DNA of 64,000 bases from Raineyella sp. W15-4 (GCF_033170155.1 NZ_CP137079.1:930001-994000); one strand, 5' to 3'. Shown: positions 8,813-19,998, numbered from the stretch's first letter. Notes: generated by a model not told the origin, from the sequence alone. Numbers and translations: made by a program.

Positions 8813-10381
8813 ATGTCCGTAACGCCCGAGCGGCTCCCCATCAAGCGAGCCCTGGTCTCCGTCTATGACAAGACAGGTCTGGAGGATCTCGGCCGCGCCC
8901 TCACCGCGGCCGGCGTCGAGGTCGTCTCGACCGGCTCCACCGCCCGGAAGCTCGCCGAGGCCGGTGTGCCGGTGATCCCGGTCGAGGACGTCACCGGCTT
9001 CCCGGAGTGCCTCGACGGACGGGTGAAGACCCTGCACCCGAAGATCCACGCCGGCATCCTCGCCGACCGGCGGCTGCAGTCCCACCGCGACCAGCTGGTC
9101 GAGCTGGGGGTCGCCCCGTTCGACCTGGTGGTCTCCAACCTCTACCCGTTCCGGGAGACGGTGGCCTCCGGCGCCACCCCCGACGAGTGCGTCGAGCAGA
9201 TCGACATCGGCGGGCCGTCGATGGTCCGCGCCGCCGCCAAGAACCACCCCAGCGTGGCGATCATCACCGCGGCCGACCAGTACGACGACCTCAAGCGGGC
9301 GCTGTCCGAGGGTGGTTACACCCTGGCCGAGCGCCAGCGACTGGCCGCCGCCGCGTTCGTCCACACCGCCGAGTACGACATCGCAGTGGCCTCCTGGATG
9401 GGTTCGGTGCTCACCGACTCCTCCGACGGCGACGGCTTCCCGGCCTGGATCGGCGGCGCCTGGACCAAGCGGGGCACCCTGCGCTACGGCGAGAACTCCC
9501 ACCAGGCCGCGGCGCTGTACGCCAGCGAGGACGGCCCCGCGGGGCTCACCCAGGCGGTGCAGCACCACGGCAAGGAGATGTCGTACAACAACTACACCGA
9601 CGGTGACGCCGCCTACCGTGCCGCGTACGACTTTGACGAGCCGGCGGTGGCGATCATGAAGCACGCCAATCCTTGCGGCATCGCGGTCGGCACCGACATC
9701 GCCGACGCCCACGCGAAGGCCCACGCCTGCGACCCGCTGTCGGCCTACGGCGGCGTCATCGCCACCAACCGCCCGGTGTCGGTCGCGATGGCCGAGGTGG
9801 TCAAGGACATCTTCACCGAGGTGGTGATCGCTCCCGGCTACGAGGACGGCGCCCTGGAGATCCTCTCGGCGAAGAAGAACGTCCGTCTGCTCACCGCGGC
9901 GCCGTACACGCATCGGCCGGTCGATCTGCGGCCGATCTCCGGCGGCACACTGCTGCAGCAGCCCGACCGGATCGACGCCGCGGGCGACGACCCGGCGAAC
10001 TGGGAACTCGTCGCCGGGGAGGCCGCCGACGCGGCCACCCTGCGCGACCTGGTGTTCGCCTGGCGGGCCTGCCGTTCGGTGAAGTCCAACGCGATCCTGC
10101 TGGCCAAGGGTGGCGCCTCGGTCGGTGTCGGCATGGGCCAGGTGAACCGGGTCGACTCGTGCCGGCTCGCCGTCCAGCGGGCCGGTGACCGGGCCGCCGG
10201 GTCGGTCGCGGCCTCCGACGCGTTCTTCCCGTTCAGCGACGGCCCGCAGATCCTCCTCGACGCGAAGGTCAAGGCGATCGTCCAGCCGGGCGGCTCCATC
10301 CGCGACGACCAGACCATCGAGGCGGCCAAGGCGGCCGGCGTGACGATGTACCTGACGAAGACCCGCCACTTCTTCCACTGA
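8813..10381 (+). CDS. purH: Bifunctional AICAR formyltransferase / IMP cyclohydrolase
   Basis: Final two steps to IMP, 522 residues, normal length. The N-terminal MGS-like cyclohydrolase domain (about 1-190) includes [14 protein letters not shown] and [15 protein letters not shown]. The C-terminal formyltransferase domain includes [22 protein letters not shown] and [13 protein letters not shown] 8813 has a GAAGAAGG ribosome binding site. A strong palindromic hairpin follows the stop (10401-10424), so folD probably has its own promoter. Confidence 0.97.
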   Translation: MSVTPERLPIKRALVSVYDKTGLEDLGRALTAAGVEVVSTGSTARKLAEAGVPVIPVEDVTGFPECLDGRVKTLHPKIHAGILADRRLQSHRDQLVELGVAPFDLVVSNLYPFRETVASGATPDECVEQIDIGGPSMVRAAAKNHPSVAIITAADQYDDLKRALSEGGYTLAERQRLAAAAFVHTAEYDIAVASWMGSVLTDSSDGDGFPAWIGGAWTKRGTLRYGENSHQAAALYASEDGPAGLTQAVQHHGKEMSYNNYTDGDAAYRAAYDFDEPAVAIMKHANPCGIAVGTDIADAHAKAHACDPLSAYGGVIATNRPVSVAMAEVVKDIFTEVVIAPGYEDGALEILSAKKNVRLLTAAPYTHRPVDLRPISGGTLLQQPDRIDAAGDDPANWELVAGEAADAATLRDLVFAWRACRSVKSNAILLAKGGASVGVGMGQVNRVDSCRLAVQRAGDRAAGSVAASDAFFPFSDGPQILLDAKVKAIVQPGGSIRDDQTIEAAKAAGVTMYLTKTRHFFH

Positions 10382-10400
10382 CGTCCGCGTCGCGGGGCGT

Positions 10401-10424
10401 CCGGCCCCCGCCGGCGGGGGCCGG
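10401..10424 (+). terminator. purH terminator hairpin
   Basis: A 24-nt perfect palindrome, CCGGCCCCCGCC joined to GGCGGGGGCCGG, 20 nt after the purH stop. It forms a very stable GC stem, but no T-run follows. Confidence 0.55.
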
Positions 10425-10467
10425 AGGGCCGGCCGGATTCGCCTGCGGACCCCGACGACGGTGGCAC

Positions 10468-10473
10468 TAGGCT
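10468..10473 (+). promoter_or_regulatory. Probable -10 element of folD
   Basis: TAGGCT at 10468-10473 lies 86 nt before the folD ATG. Transcription would start near 10480, inside the tandem repeat at 10476-10509, giving an unusual leadered use of this hexamer. Confidence 0.4.
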
Positions 10474-10475
10474 GC

Positions 10476-10509
10476 TATACACGTGCGGCGGATATACGCG
10501 TGCGGCGGA
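10476..10509 (+). repeat. Two tandem 17-nt repeats in the folD leader
   Basis: TATACACGTGCGGCGGA (10476-10492) is followed directly by TATACGCGTGCGGCGGA (10493-10509), with one mismatch. They lie just downstream of TAGGCT and about 50 nt upstream of the folD ribosome binding site. Confidence 0.85.
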
Positions 10510-10559
10510 CGGCCCGGGACGTACGTCACACCTCGACCACCCGGCGGAGGAGAAACTCG

Positions 10560-11411
10560 ATGACGGCAACGAAGATGGACGGCAAGATCGCCGCGGCGGC
10601 GATCAAGGAGGACCTCAAGGCCCGCGTGGCCGCGCTCGTCGAGAACGGCGTCACCCCCGGTCTCGGAACCGTCCTGGTCGGCGACGACCCGGGGAGCCGG
10701 GCGTACGTCCGCGGCAAGCACCGCGACTGCGCCGAGGTCGGCATCGCCTCCATCCAGGTCGAGCTGCCGGAGGACACCTCGCGGGACCAGCTCGCCGAGG
10801 CGATCGCGCGGCTGAACGAGGACCCGGCCTGCACCGGCTACATCGTCCAGCTGCCGCTGCCGTCCCACCTCGACGACAACTGGGCGCTGGAGCAGATCGA
10901 CCCGGCCAAGGATGCCGACGGCCTGCACCCGACGAACCTGGGCCGGCTGGTGCTCGGTGTCGAGGCGCCGCTGCCGTGCACCCCGCGCGGCATCGTCGAC
11001 CTGCTGCGCCGCAACGACGTCGAGCTGAACGGTGCCGAGGTCTGCGTCGTCGGCCGCGGCACCACCGTCGGCCGGCCGCTGGGCCTGCTGCTCACCCGCC
11101 GCACCGAGAACGCCACCGTCACCCTGTGCCACACCGGCACCCGGGACCTCGCCGCGCACACCCGGCAGGCAGACATCGTCGTGGCGGCCGCCGGGAGCCC
11201 GGGCCTGATCACCGGCGAGATGCTCCGGCCGGGCGCCGTGGCTGTCGACGTCGGGATGACCCGCACCGACGCCGGCCTGGTCGGCGACCTCGACCCGTCC
11301 GTGTGGGACATCGCCTCGAAGGTGGCACCCACCCCCGGCGGGGTGGGCCTGATGACCCGGGCGATGCTCCTCGCCAACGTGGTGGAGCGGGCGGAGAAGT
11401 CCTCCCGGTGA
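10560..11411 (+). CDS. folD: Methylene-THF dehydrogenase / methenyl-THF cyclohydrolase
   Basis: Interconverts methylene-, methenyl- and 10-formyl-THF with NADP; supplies the formyl donor for PurN and PurH. 283 residues. The catalytic Y-x3-K is in [13 protein letters not shown] (about residues 44-56). QLPLPSHL and DGLHPTN are folate-site segments; PCTPRG and [11 protein letters not shown] form the NADP site. The ATG has a GGAGGAG ribosome binding site 7 nt upstream. The stop overlaps the GTG of the DUF3017 gene (GTGA), so the pair is coupled. Confidence 0.97.
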   Translation: MTATKMDGKIAAAAIKEDLKARVAALVENGVTPGLGTVLVGDDPGSRAYVRGKHRDCAEVGIASIQVELPEDTSRDQLAEAIARLNEDPACTGYIVQLPLPSHLDDNWALEQIDPAKDADGLHPTNLGRLVLGVEAPLPCTPRGIVDLLRRNDVELNGAEVCVVGRGTTVGRPLGLLLTRRTENATVTLCHTGTRDLAAHTRQADIVVAAAGSPGLITGEMLRPGAVAVDVGMTRTDAGLVGDLDPSVWDIASKVAPTPGGVGLMTRAMLLANVVERAEKSSR

Positions 11412-11950
11412 GTCAGCCCAGCCGCGGAGGTCTCCCCCGGGATGTGCCGTTCGGTTCGGTGGGGGCGCCGTTCGGCTCAGCGGAAGCGGAGGTGGCCCGG
11501 GAGGATGCCCCCGCCGACCCCGGGCGGAACGACTCCGGAGTGGCGGCCGGTGGTGCGGCGGCCGATACGACGAAAGAGCCGTTGCCCGTCGAGGGGCCGG
11601 TCGGTCCGCAGGTGCCGATCATTCCCGATCCGCCGGCGCCGGGCACCGTGCCTCCGCCCGGGGTCCCGTTCACCGGACCGGACCGCACCCGGCACGATCC
11701 CGGACTGCGCTGGACCTGGCTGGCGATCGTGGTGGGGATCATGGCCGTCGGGGTGGTCCTGATCGCCCTGGGGCTGTGGCAGGCCGGAAGCTGCCTGATG
11801 GGAGCCGGGATGATCGTCGGGGCGCTGATGCGGCTCAGCATCCCCTCCCGGGAGATCGGACTGCTCCGCGTCCGGGGCAAGGCCTTCGACGTGCTGTGGA
11901 TGCTCGCGGTCGGCACCGGGATCATCGCGATGGTGTTGGCCCGCTCCTGA
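11408..11950 (+). CDS. DUF3017 family membrane protein
   Basis: 180 residues of unknown function. A polar, Pro/Gly-rich N-terminal region of about 95 residues precedes three transmembrane segments ([53 protein letters not shown]). The GTG overlaps the folD stop. folD-DUF3017 next to mdh is the same order as in Streptomyces, which supports the family call. Its 3' end is partly duplicated immediately downstream (11937-11982), giving a second in-frame TGA 27 nt later. Confidence 0.75.
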   Translation: MSQPSRGGLPRDVPFGSVGAPFGSAEAEVAREDAPADPGRNDSGVAAGGAAADTTKEPLPVEGPVGPQVPIIPDPPAPGTVPPPGVPFTGPDRTRHDPGLRWTWLAIVVGIMAVGVVLIALGLWQAGSCLMGAGMIVGALMRLSIPSREIGLLRVRGKAFDVLWMLAVGTGIIAMVLARS

Positions 11951-11982
11951 CGTCGCGGGGTCCTGGCCCGTTCCTGACGTCG
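11937..11982 (+). repeat. Duplicated 3' end of the DUF3017 gene
   Basis: TGGCCCGCTCCTGACGTCG (11937-11955) recurs with one mismatch at 11964-11982. The first copy contains the stop codon; the second provides another in-frame TGA at 11975-11977. Confidence 0.8.
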
Positions 11983-12064
11983 TGCGGGGGCCGGGCGCGG
12001 CGGCACATCGGGCCGCGCGGGCACCCGGTCCAGCGGCCTTGGGTACGCGAGACGTGGGTACGCA

Positions 12065-12098
12065 AGAGGGGTGGGAACCCGCAGGCTCCCACCCCTCT
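12065..12098. terminator. Bidirectional terminator between DUF3017 and mdh
   Basis: A 12-bp perfect stem, AGAGGGGTGGGA and TCCCACCCCTCT, with a 10-nt loop, lies between two convergent genes. Confidence 0.8.
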
Positions 12099-12144
12099 CA
12101 CGTTGCCCTGCCACGCCGTTGTGACCGGGAAGCTCGGAGGCTCC

Positions 12145-13134
12145 TCAGACCAGGCCCAACTCGTGGACCGCGGCGCGCTCGTTCTCCAGTTCCTCGATGG
12201 TGGCGGCCAGCTTGGCCTTGCCGTAGTCGCTGAACTCCAGACCCTGGACGATCTCGTACTCACCGTTCTTCATGGTGCACGGCATGCCGAACGTCAGGCC
12301 CTCGGGGACACCGTACGACCCGTCGGAGGTCACGCCCATGGTGACCCAGTCGCCGACCGGGGTACCCAGCATCAGGTCGTGCATGTGTTGGGCGGTGGCG
12401 TTCGCCGCCGAGGTCGCCGAGGAGGCGCCACGGGCCTCGATGATGGCGCCGCCACGCTTGGCGACGGTCGGGATGAAGGCGTCCTCCAGCCACTCCGGGT
12501 CGTTGACCACCTCGACCGCCGGCTTGCCGGCGATGGTGGCGTTCGTGATGTCGGGGTACTGGGTGTCGGAGTGGTTGCCCCAGACGGTGACACGCTCGAT
12601 GTAGTTGACCGAGAAGCCGGTCTTCTTGGCGAGCTGTGCGATCGAGCGGTTGTGGTCCAGACGCATCAGCGAGGTGAACCGGGTGGCCGGGACGTCCGGC
12701 GCGTGGGTCCGGGCGATCAGGGTGTTGGTGTTCGCCGGGTTGCCGGTCACCAGGACGCGGACATTGTCGGCCGCGTTGTCGTTGATGGCCTTGCCCTGGG
12801 GGGCGAAGATGGCGCCGTTGGCGGCCAGCAGGTCGGAGCGGTTCATGCCCTTGCCACGCGGGCGGGCACCGACCAGCAGGCAGATGTTCGCGCCGTCGAA
12901 AGCGACGTTCGGGTCGTCCGACATCACCACACCGGAGACCAACGGCGAGGCACAGTCCTCGATCTCCATCGCGACACCCTCGAGGGCCTTCATGGCGGGG
13001 GTGATCTCCAGCAGGCGCAGCTCGACAGGGGTTTCCTTGCCGAGGAGCTGGCCGTTGATGATGCGAAACAGCAGACTGTAGGCGATGTGACCGGCACCGC
13101 CGGTGACAGCCACCTTCACGGGGGCTTGAGACAC
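12145..13134 (-). CDS. mdh: Malate dehydrogenase (NAD)
   Basis: TCA-cycle oxidation of malate to oxaloacetate. 329 residues, the usual length of the actinobacterial MDH group. NAD loop [14 protein letters not shown] begins at residue 10; substrate arginines are in [24 protein letters not shown] is the cofactor-binding segment; the catalytic His lies in [11 protein letters not shown] near residue 190. The GTG at 13134 is preceded by AAGGGAG at 6 nt spacing. The longer upstream frame is low-complexity and rejected. Confidence 0.96.
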   Translation of the reverse strand: MSQAPVKVAVTGGAGHIAYSLLFRIINGQLLGKETPVELRLLEITPAMKALEGVAMEIEDCASPLVSGVVMSDDPNVAFDGANICLLVGARPRGKGMNRSDLLAANGAIFAPQGKAINDNAADNVRVLVTGNPANTNTLIARTHAPDVPATRFTSLMRLDHNRSIAQLAKKTGFSVNYIERVTVWGNHSDTQYPDITNATIAGKPAVEVVNDPEWLEDAFIPTVAKRGGAIIEARGASSATSAANATAQHMHDLMLGTPVGDWVTMGVTSDGSYGVPEGLTFGMPCTMKNGEYEIVQGLEFSDYGKAKLAATIEELENERAAVHELGLV

Positions 13135-13422
13135 GGTGTACTCCCTTGTCGGTTGTCTTGGCGCACCCGGGGCCCGGGTCCGTACGTGGCTGACGCTAGC
13201 ACCCCCGGAATCGCCCCCATGGGGTGGAGGGGGGGCTAGGCGTTGTTGTTGCTTCAAATGGTCTGACCACGGATGAATGCTGGGGAGGACGGCTGCTGGC
13301 GTGGCGGGCGCCACAGCCTGGCTGCGCCCTCGCAGGGCGTCGGCGTCGGCATTCTCGCGGGTCGTCGAGAGAGGTGACCGCCGACCGGGGCCATCCGCCG
13401 GGCTTCGGTCACCGGGCGTCGG
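13135..13422. other. Intergenic region between mdh and purU
   Basis: 288 bp without a supported gene. It must hold the mdh promoter; TAGCGT (complement of 13193-13198) is a possible minus-strand -10. No terminator for purU is evident. Confidence 0.4.
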
Positions 13423-14307
13423 TCACTGGAAGACGATCGTACGGATCCCGTCGAGGAGCACCCGGTGCTCGGAGAACAGCCGGACGGCCTGCGACAGGGT
13501 CCGCGACTCGACGTCCTGACCGATCGCCATCAGCTGCCGCGGGGAGTCCGCATGATCGACCCGGACGACGTTCTGTTCGATGATCGGGCCCTCGTCCAGA
13601 TCGGCGGTGACGAAATGCGCTGTGGCGCCGATCAGCTTCACGCCGCGGGCGTGGGCCTGTCGGTAGGGGTTGGCGCCCTTGAACCCGGGCAGGAACGAGT
13701 GGTGGATGTTGATCGCCCGGCCCTGCAGGAAGTCGCAGAGCTCGGGGGAGAGGATCTGCATGTAGCGGGCGAGCACGACCAGCTCGATGTCCTGCTCCTC
13801 GACCACCTGCCGCACCCGGCGCTCGAAGTCGGCCTTGGTCTCCGGGGCGACATGGTGTGACTCGAAGGGCACGTGGTAGAAGTCGGACAGCTCGCGCAGG
13901 TTCTCGTGGTTGGACAGCACCAGCGGCACGTGCACCGACAGCTGCCCGGCGTGCTGGCGGAAGAGCAGGTCCTGCAGGCAGTGCCCGGCCCGGGACGCCA
14001 GGATCAGGGTCTGCAGCGGCCGGCCGACCACGTCGATCTGCCAGCTGGCCCGCAGCTCCCGGGCCACCGGCGTCAACTGGTCGACGATCGCCTCGCGCGG
14101 CCGCTGGGTGGCGAACTGCAACCGGATGAAGAAGTTGCCGGTGTCCTGGCTGGAGAACTGCTGCAGCTCGGTGATGTTGCCCTCGGCGCCGACCACGGCT
14201 CCCGACACCTTGTGCACGATGCCCGGCCGGTCCTTGCAGCTCAGTGTGACCACCCACTGGTCGGCGCTGCCGTCGATCCCTGTCGCCACGTTCTGCCCCT
14301 CGATCAC
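13423..14307 (-). CDS. purU: Formyltetrahydrofolate deformylase
   Basis: Hydrolyses 10-formyl-THF to formate and THF and so balances the one-carbon pool used by PurN, PurH and FolD. 294 residues. An N-terminal ACT regulatory domain (about 15-95, TLSCKDRPGIVHKVSG) precedes the formyltransferase-fold domain with the active-site segment INIHHSFLPGFKGANPY (about 215-231) and the catalytic Asp in TADLDEGPIIEQ. GTG 14307 lies 6 nt after TAGCCT, a leaderless arrangement. Confidence 0.95.
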   Translation of the reverse strand: MIEGQNVATGIDGSADQWVVTLSCKDRPGIVHKVSGAVVGAEGNITELQQFSSQDTGNFFIRLQFATQRPREAIVDQLTPVARELRASWQIDVVGRPLQTLILASRAGHCLQDLLFRQHAGQLSVHVPLVLSNHENLRELSDFYHVPFESHHVAPETKADFERRVRQVVEEQDIELVVLARYMQILSPELCDFLQGRAINIHHSFLPGFKGANPYRQAHARGVKLIGATAHFVTADLDEGPIIEQNVVRVDHADSPRQLMAIGQDVESRTLSQAVRLFSEHRVLLDGIRTIVFQ

Positions 14308-14313
14308 CCCGTC

Positions 14314-14319
14314 AGGCTA
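14314..14319 (-). promoter_or_regulatory. -10 element TAGCCT before purU
   Basis: Minus-strand TAGCCT is separated by 6 nt (GACGGG) from the purU GTG at 14307. No ribosome binding site is present. Confidence 0.55.
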
Positions 14320-14369
14320 GCCGACCGACTCACCGGCACGGACACCGCTCAGTGGCCGGAGCGCTCGGT

Positions 14370-15251
14370 TCAGAGATTGTGGCGTTCGTACGCCGGCTCG
14401 CGGGTGCCGGCGATCGCCGCGCACAGCCGGACGGTGTCGACCGCGGCCCGGGTGTCGTGCATCCGGATCACCCGGGCGCCCTGCTGGATGCACCAGGTGG
14501 CGGCCACCACGGAGCCGACGGTCCGCTCGTCGCGGTCGCGACCGAGGGCCTCGCCGATGAAGTCCTTGTTGGAGACGGCGGCCAGGGTCGGCAGGCCCAG
14601 CGCGACGACCTCGGCGAACCGGCGGGTCAGCTCGAGGGTGTGCCGGGTGTTCTTGTTCAGGTCGTGGCCCGGGTCGAGGACGATCTGCTCGTCGGGTACG
14701 CCCAGGCTGCGGGCCCGCTCGAGCCGATCGGCGAGGAAGGCGACCACGTCGTCCACCACGTCGTCGTAGTGCGGGCGGTGGTGGTGTGCGTGCGGCGCGG
14801 CCAGGCAGTGGGTGATGATCAGGGTGGCGCCGGTCGAGGCGGCCAGCTCGGCCAGGGCCGGATCAGCCAACCCCGAGGTGTCGTTGATCACCGCGGCGCC
14901 GGCGGCCAGTGCGCGTTCCGCGACCGCCACCCGGGTGGTGTCGACCGAGATCACCACGTCGCTGGCGGCGGCCACCGCTTCGACCACCGGGACGACCCGC
15001 GCGATCTCCTCGGCCTCCGCCACCTCCGCGGTGTCGGGGGAGAACGGCACCCCGCCGATGTCGACCCAGTCGGCGCCCTCCGCGGCGGCGGCCAGTGCGG
15101 CGTCGACGGCGGCGTCCAGCCGGTACGTCCGGCCACGGTCCCAGAAGCTGTCCGGGGTCCGGTTCACCACCGACATCACTGCGGCCTGCCGGTCGAAGTC
15201 GAACGTCCGCCGGCCGATGGTCCGGATCCCGAAGCGGGGAAGAGTCGTCAC
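14370..15251 (-). CDS. folP2: Dihydropteroate-synthase-like protein of the FolP2 type
   Basis: 293 residues with the DHPS TIM-barrel plan but altered active-site loops. Loop 1 reads NRTPDSFWDRG instead of NVTPDSFSDGG. Loop 2 is DIGGVPFSPDT, lacking the STRPG segment that grips the pABA site. SVDT is kept, the usual SRK reads SNK, and the C-terminal motif is RMHDTRA. Mycobacterial FolP2, similarly divergent, is reported not to make dihydropteroate, so a different activity is likely. GTG 15251 follows TTCAAT by 7 nt. No other folate-synthesis gene is adjacent. Confidence 0.8.
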   Translation of the reverse strand: MTTLPRFGIRTIGRRTFDFDRQAAVMSVVNRTPDSFWDRGRTYRLDAAVDAALAAAAEGADWVDIGGVPFSPDTAEVAEAEEIARVVPVVEAVAAASDVVISVDTTRVAVAERALAAGAAVINDTSGLADPALAELAASTGATLIITHCLAAPHAHHHRPHYDDVVDDVVAFLADRLERARSLGVPDEQIVLDPGHDLNKNTRHTLELTRRFAEVVALGLPTLAAVSNKDFIGEALGRDRDERTVGSVVAATWCIQQGARVIRMHDTRAAVDTVRLCAAIAGTREPAYERHNL

Positions 15252-15361
15252 GTCGTCGATTGAAACAGATCACACCAGGCCAGGGCGGTCGTCTCCCGGA
15301 CTGGCGCCGGTCCCGGCCTGAGGACACGACGTGCACGACCGCGTCGCTCCCGCCCTGCCGG

Positions 15362-15367
15362 TATCCT
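15362..15367 (+). promoter_or_regulatory. -10 element TATCCT
   Basis: TATCCT ends 6 nt before a GTG at 15374 that opens a 29-codon reading frame running into the CorC-type gene. The spacing fits a leaderless transcript beginning with that short frame. Confidence 0.45.
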
Positions 15368-15373
15368 GTGCGG

Positions 15374-15463
15374 GTGATCGATGACCACAGTATCGGCGCC
15401 TCCCCGCACCGGTGCCCGAGCCGGGCACCGCGGCCGCTGACGCGGGGAGGCGGGCCTCGATGA
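15374..15463 (+). CDS. Possible 29-residue leader ORF
   Basis: A GTG placed 6 nt after TATCCT opens a frame of 29 codons whose TGA (15461-15463) overlaps the ATG of the next gene (ATGA). The predicted peptide begins MIDDHSIGASPH and ends TRGGGPR. Its start position and stop overlap suggest a translated leader coupled to the membrane protein downstream. There is no homology evidence, so it may be an untranslated leader. Confidence 0.35.
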   Translation: MIDDHSIGASPHRCPSRAPRPLTRGGGPR

Positions 15464-16878
15464 GCCAGCTGATCGGCGAGATCGTCCTGGTCCTTTTCTT
15501 CACGCTCTGCGGAGGCTTCTTCTCGGCGGCGGAGATGGCGTTGATCTCCCTGCGCGAGAGCCAGATCAAACAGCTCCGGACGCGCGGCCGGCGGGGTCAG
15601 AAGGTCGCTCACCTGGCGGCGGATCCGCAGCGCTTCCTGTCCGCCGTGCAGATCGGCGTGACCCTGTTCGGCTTCCTGTCCTCCGCCTTCGGCGGTGCGA
15701 CCATCGCCGGCCGCCTCACCCCGGTGCTGGTGAACTGGGGGGTGCCGACCGGGCTCGCCTCGACGATCTCCCTGGTCATCATCACCATCATCATCTCCTA
15801 CGTGTCGATCGTGCTCGGCGAGCTCACCGCGAAACGGCTGGCCATGCAGCGGGCGGAGTCGTTCGCGATGGCCCTGGGCCCGACGGTCGACGGGATCGCC
15901 CGGGCGATGCGGCCGGTGATCTGGCTGCTGGAGGTCTCCACCAACGCCGTCGTCCGGCTGCTCGGCGGTCGGCCCGAGGCCGCCCGGGAGGAGGTGACCG
16001 AGGAGGAGCTCCGGTCACTGGTCTCCGACGCGGCCGCCCTGGGGGACGAGGAACGCCGGATCCTGGAGGACGTCTTCTCGGCGGGGGACCGTACGCTGCG
16101 GGAGGTGATGGTGCCGCGCACCGAGGTCGACTTCCTGCCCGGCGACACCCCGGTCTACCGGGCGGTCCGGGAGCTCACCGGGTCGCCGCACTCGCGCTAC
16201 CCGGTCACCGGGGCCTCGGCCGACGACCTGCTCGGTTTCGTCCACGTCCGGGACCTGTTCGACCCGGGCTGGGCGCAGCGCGCCACCCCGGTCGAGGAAC
16301 TGGTCCGGCCGATGGCGAACTTCCCGCAGACCGTCAACGTCATCCACGCCCTGGCGGAGATGCGGCGGGTGTCCAGTCACATGGCCGTCGTCCGGGACGA
16401 GTACGGCGGGACCGCCGGCATCGTCACCATGGAGGACCTGGTCGAGGAACTGGTCGGCGAGATCACCGACGAGTACGACATCGTGCAGGAGGAGACGCCG
16501 ACCGCGCCGAACACCCGCGAGATCGACGGTCTGATCTCGCTGGAGGACTTCGAGGACGAGACCGGGATGGTGCTCCCCGAGGGGCCGTACGACACCCTGG
16601 CCGGCTGGTTCATGTGCCGGATCGGCGCCATCCCGACGGTGGGGGCCAGCTCCGAGGCGGAACTGGCGTTGGCCGACGATCCGGAGCAGCAGCGCAAGGT
16701 CGAGGTGTCGGTGCTCGAGATGGACGGCCGGCGGGCGGCCCGGTTCCTGATCCGGCGGACCGGTGCCGCTCCGGCCGCCGGCCGCTCGCGGGTCCCGCGG
16801 TCGGCCCCCGGCACGGCCTACTCGGCGCCCACCGCGGCCACCGGGTCCGAGGGCCGGGACGGTGCCACCGGGCACTGA
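15460..16878 (+). CDS. HlyC/CorC-type CNNM membrane protein with CBS domains
   Basis: 472 residues: a DUF21 (CNNM) domain with about four membrane helices (IGEIVLVLFFTLCGGFFSAAEM; the SAAE motif is typical), a CBS pair at about 215-340 (VMVPRTEVDFLPG, YGGTAGIVTMEDLVEELVGEI), and a C-terminal CorC_HlyC domain (EIDGLISLEDFE). The family is linked to Mg/Co efflux or Mg homeostasis, not to haemolysis. ATG 15460 has GGGGAGG 10 nt upstream and overlaps the stop of the possible leader ORF. Confidence 0.9.
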   Translation: MSQLIGEIVLVLFFTLCGGFFSAAEMALISLRESQIKQLRTRGRRGQKVAHLAADPQRFLSAVQIGVTLFGFLSSAFGGATIAGRLTPVLVNWGVPTGLASTISLVIITIIISYVSIVLGELTAKRLAMQRAESFAMALGPTVDGIARAMRPVIWLLEVSTNAVVRLLGGRPEAAREEVTEEELRSLVSDAAALGDEERRILEDVFSAGDRTLREVMVPRTEVDFLPGDTPVYRAVRELTGSPHSRYPVTGASADDLLGFVHVRDLFDPGWAQRATPVEELVRPMANFPQTVNVIHALAEMRRVSSHMAVVRDEYGGTAGIVTMEDLVEELVGEITDEYDIVQEETPTAPNTREIDGLISLEDFEDETGMVLPEGPYDTLAGWFMCRIGAIPTVGASSEAELALADDPEQQRKVEVSVLEMDGRRAARFLIRRTGAAPAAGRSRVPRSAPGTAYSAPTAATGSEGRDGATGH

Positions 16879-16934
16879 TCGCACCCTGAAACGATGTCGT
16901 CGGGGAGCCATCGAGGGGAACAGGAGGGGGACGG

Positions 16935-18197
16935 ATGAACGAGGACGATCCGGACGGTGGGCTGCTGCTCAGCTCTCGCGCGGTGGGCGACATCCTGATG
17001 GCGGCCGTCCGCGACGCCGGGGGGACCCTGCTGCGCTGGCGGATGGACCATGTCGACCACCAGCCCGGCCGCGCCACCACCGCGACCTACCGGGCGCACG
17101 TCTCCTGGAGCTGGGGCGAGTCGACCGAGATCGTCGGCGTCACCTCGCGGGTCGGCGGCCCCGACGAGTCCGAACGGGCGGGGGCGCACGTCTACCACGA
17201 CCCGTACGGACGGGAGGTGACGGTCTGGATCTACCCCGAGGACCCGGAGCTGCCCGGCCTGCGCACGGCGGCGTACGCCGAGGGCATCGCCGACCTGGTG
17301 AACGACTTCGGCCTGTGGACCCCGCGGGCGGGCGCGCTGTCCGGTCCCCGCCCGACGATCACCCCGGCGGACGTGCAGCTCGACGTGGTCGGCTACCGGC
17401 CCCGGCAGCGGGCGGTGCTCCGCGCCGACGTCCGCGCCGAGGGAGTGAGCCGCCGGTTCTACCTCAAGGTGCAGACCGCGGCGGAGGCCGCCCAGACCCT
17501 CGACCGGCACCGGATGCTGCGCGGCGCCGGGATCGCCGTGCCCGAGGTGCTGGTGCTCACCCACGACTCGGTGCTGGTGACCGCCGGCCTGCCGGGTCTG
17601 CCGCTGTCCACGGCGCTGTTCCGTGAGGACTCCCCGTGCACGGCCGAGGAGCTGATCGCGGTGTTGGACGCCTTCCCACCCGTGGTGGGGCGGCTGCCGC
17701 GCCGGATCCCCTGGACCGAGTCGGTGCACTACTACGTCGAGGTGGTCGCCCGGGCGATGCCGGAGCTGGAGGGCCGGCTGCTGTGGCTGGCCGACCAGGT
17801 GAGCCAGGGGCTGGCCGGCCTGCCGCCGGGGGAGGAGGCGACCCACGGGGACTTCCACGAGGGGCAGGTCCATGTCGCCGGGGGCCACATCTGCGGCCTG
17901 CTCGACATCGACGGCATCGGCCCCGGCCGGCGGGCCGACGACCTCGGCTGCCTGCTCGCCCACCTGTCGACGATCCAGCGGATGGACATCGCCCAGGCCG
18001 CGCACCTGCAACGGCTGCTGGTGGAGTGGACGCCGGTGTTCGACCGCCGGGTCGACCCGACCGAGCTGCGGTTGCGGGCGGCCGGTGTCGCGATCAGCCT
18101 GGCCACCGGTCCGCACCGCAGCCAGGAGGCGAACTGGTGCGAGGAGACCGTCGCCATCGTCAGCGCGGCCGAGGCCCTGGTCCGCCAGGTGGGCTGA
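16935..18197 (+). CDS. Aminoglycoside-phosphotransferase-fold kinase-like protein
   Basis: 420 residues with a protein-kinase-like C-terminal lobe: [12 protein letters not shown] (about 305-316) matches the catalytic loop HxDxxxxN except that the Asn is Gln, and LLDIDGIG matches the metal-binding DFG equivalent. The N-terminal part (1-150) resembles no domain I recognise. Maltokinase or an antibiotic-resistance APH are possible relatives, but the substrate is unknown. ATG 16935 has GGAGGGGGACGG upstream. The last 18 nt around the stop are duplicated just downstream. Confidence 0.7.
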   Translation: MNEDDPDGGLLLSSRAVGDILMAAVRDAGGTLLRWRMDHVDHQPGRATTATYRAHVSWSWGESTEIVGVTSRVGGPDESERAGAHVYHDPYGREVTVWIYPEDPELPGLRTAAYAEGIADLVNDFGLWTPRAGALSGPRPTITPADVQLDVVGYRPRQRAVLRADVRAEGVSRRFYLKVQTAAEAAQTLDRHRMLRGAGIAVPEVLVLTHDSVLVTAGLPGLPLSTALFREDSPCTAEELIAVLDAFPPVVGRLPRRIPWTESVHYYVEVVARAMPELEGRLLWLADQVSQGLAGLPPGEEATHGDFHEGQVHVAGGHICGLLDIDGIGPGRRADDLGCLLAHLSTIQRMDIAQAAHLQRLLVEWTPVFDRRVDPTELRLRAAGVAISLATGPHRSQEANWCEETVAIVSAAEALVRQVG

Positions 18198-18225
18198 GCA
18201 TGACCCTGGTGGGCTGAGCGTGACC
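18188..18225 (+). repeat. Duplicated 3' end of the kinase-like gene
   Basis: GGTGGGCTGAGCATGACC (18188-18205) recurs as GGTGGGCTGAGCGTGACC (18208-18225), period 20. The first copy contains the stop codon at 18195-18197. Confidence 0.8.
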
Positions 18226-18305
18226 GCTGTCACGGCCGGATCCGGGCGGCCCGGAGACCGCCCGGAAGAGGGGGGATCGCCGGTACGGGCCGGGAAGGCC
18301 ACCGG

Positions 18306-18311
18306 TAGGCT
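18306..18311 (+). promoter_or_regulatory. -10 element TAGGCT before the mutase gene
   Basis: TAGGCT ends 7 nt before ATG 18319, and no ribosome binding site lies between. This is the same layout as at the B12-subunit gene (1085-1098), so both mutase parts may use matching leaderless promoters. Confidence 0.6.
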
Positions 18312-18318
18312 CAGCCCC

Positions 18319-19911
<1,593 letters not shown>

Positions 19912-19965
19912 GCCGACACCGTCCGGCTCGCCGGACACCACCGTCCGGCGCCCGCCGGACACCCC

Positions 19966-19998
19966 GACGGCCGTCCCCCCTGGTGGGTGGCGGCCGTC
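19966..19998 (+). terminator. Hairpin after the mutase gene
   Basis: Arms GACGGCCG (19966-19973) and CGGCCGTC (19991-19998) enclose a 17-nt loop. Just before it two small tandem hairpins of the form GTCCGGC/GCCGGAC occupy about 19920-19962. Together they resemble a composite terminator. Confidence 0.4.

Noticed and set aside
15249-15273. CRP-like site between folP2 and the CorC-type gene
   Set aside because: TGTGA-N6-TCAAT has two arm mismatches; too weak to report.
18226-18318. Cobalamin riboswitch before the mutase gene (also 930-1097)
   Set aside because: No B12-box-like sequence was seen, and the TAGGCT spacing leaves no leader RNA.
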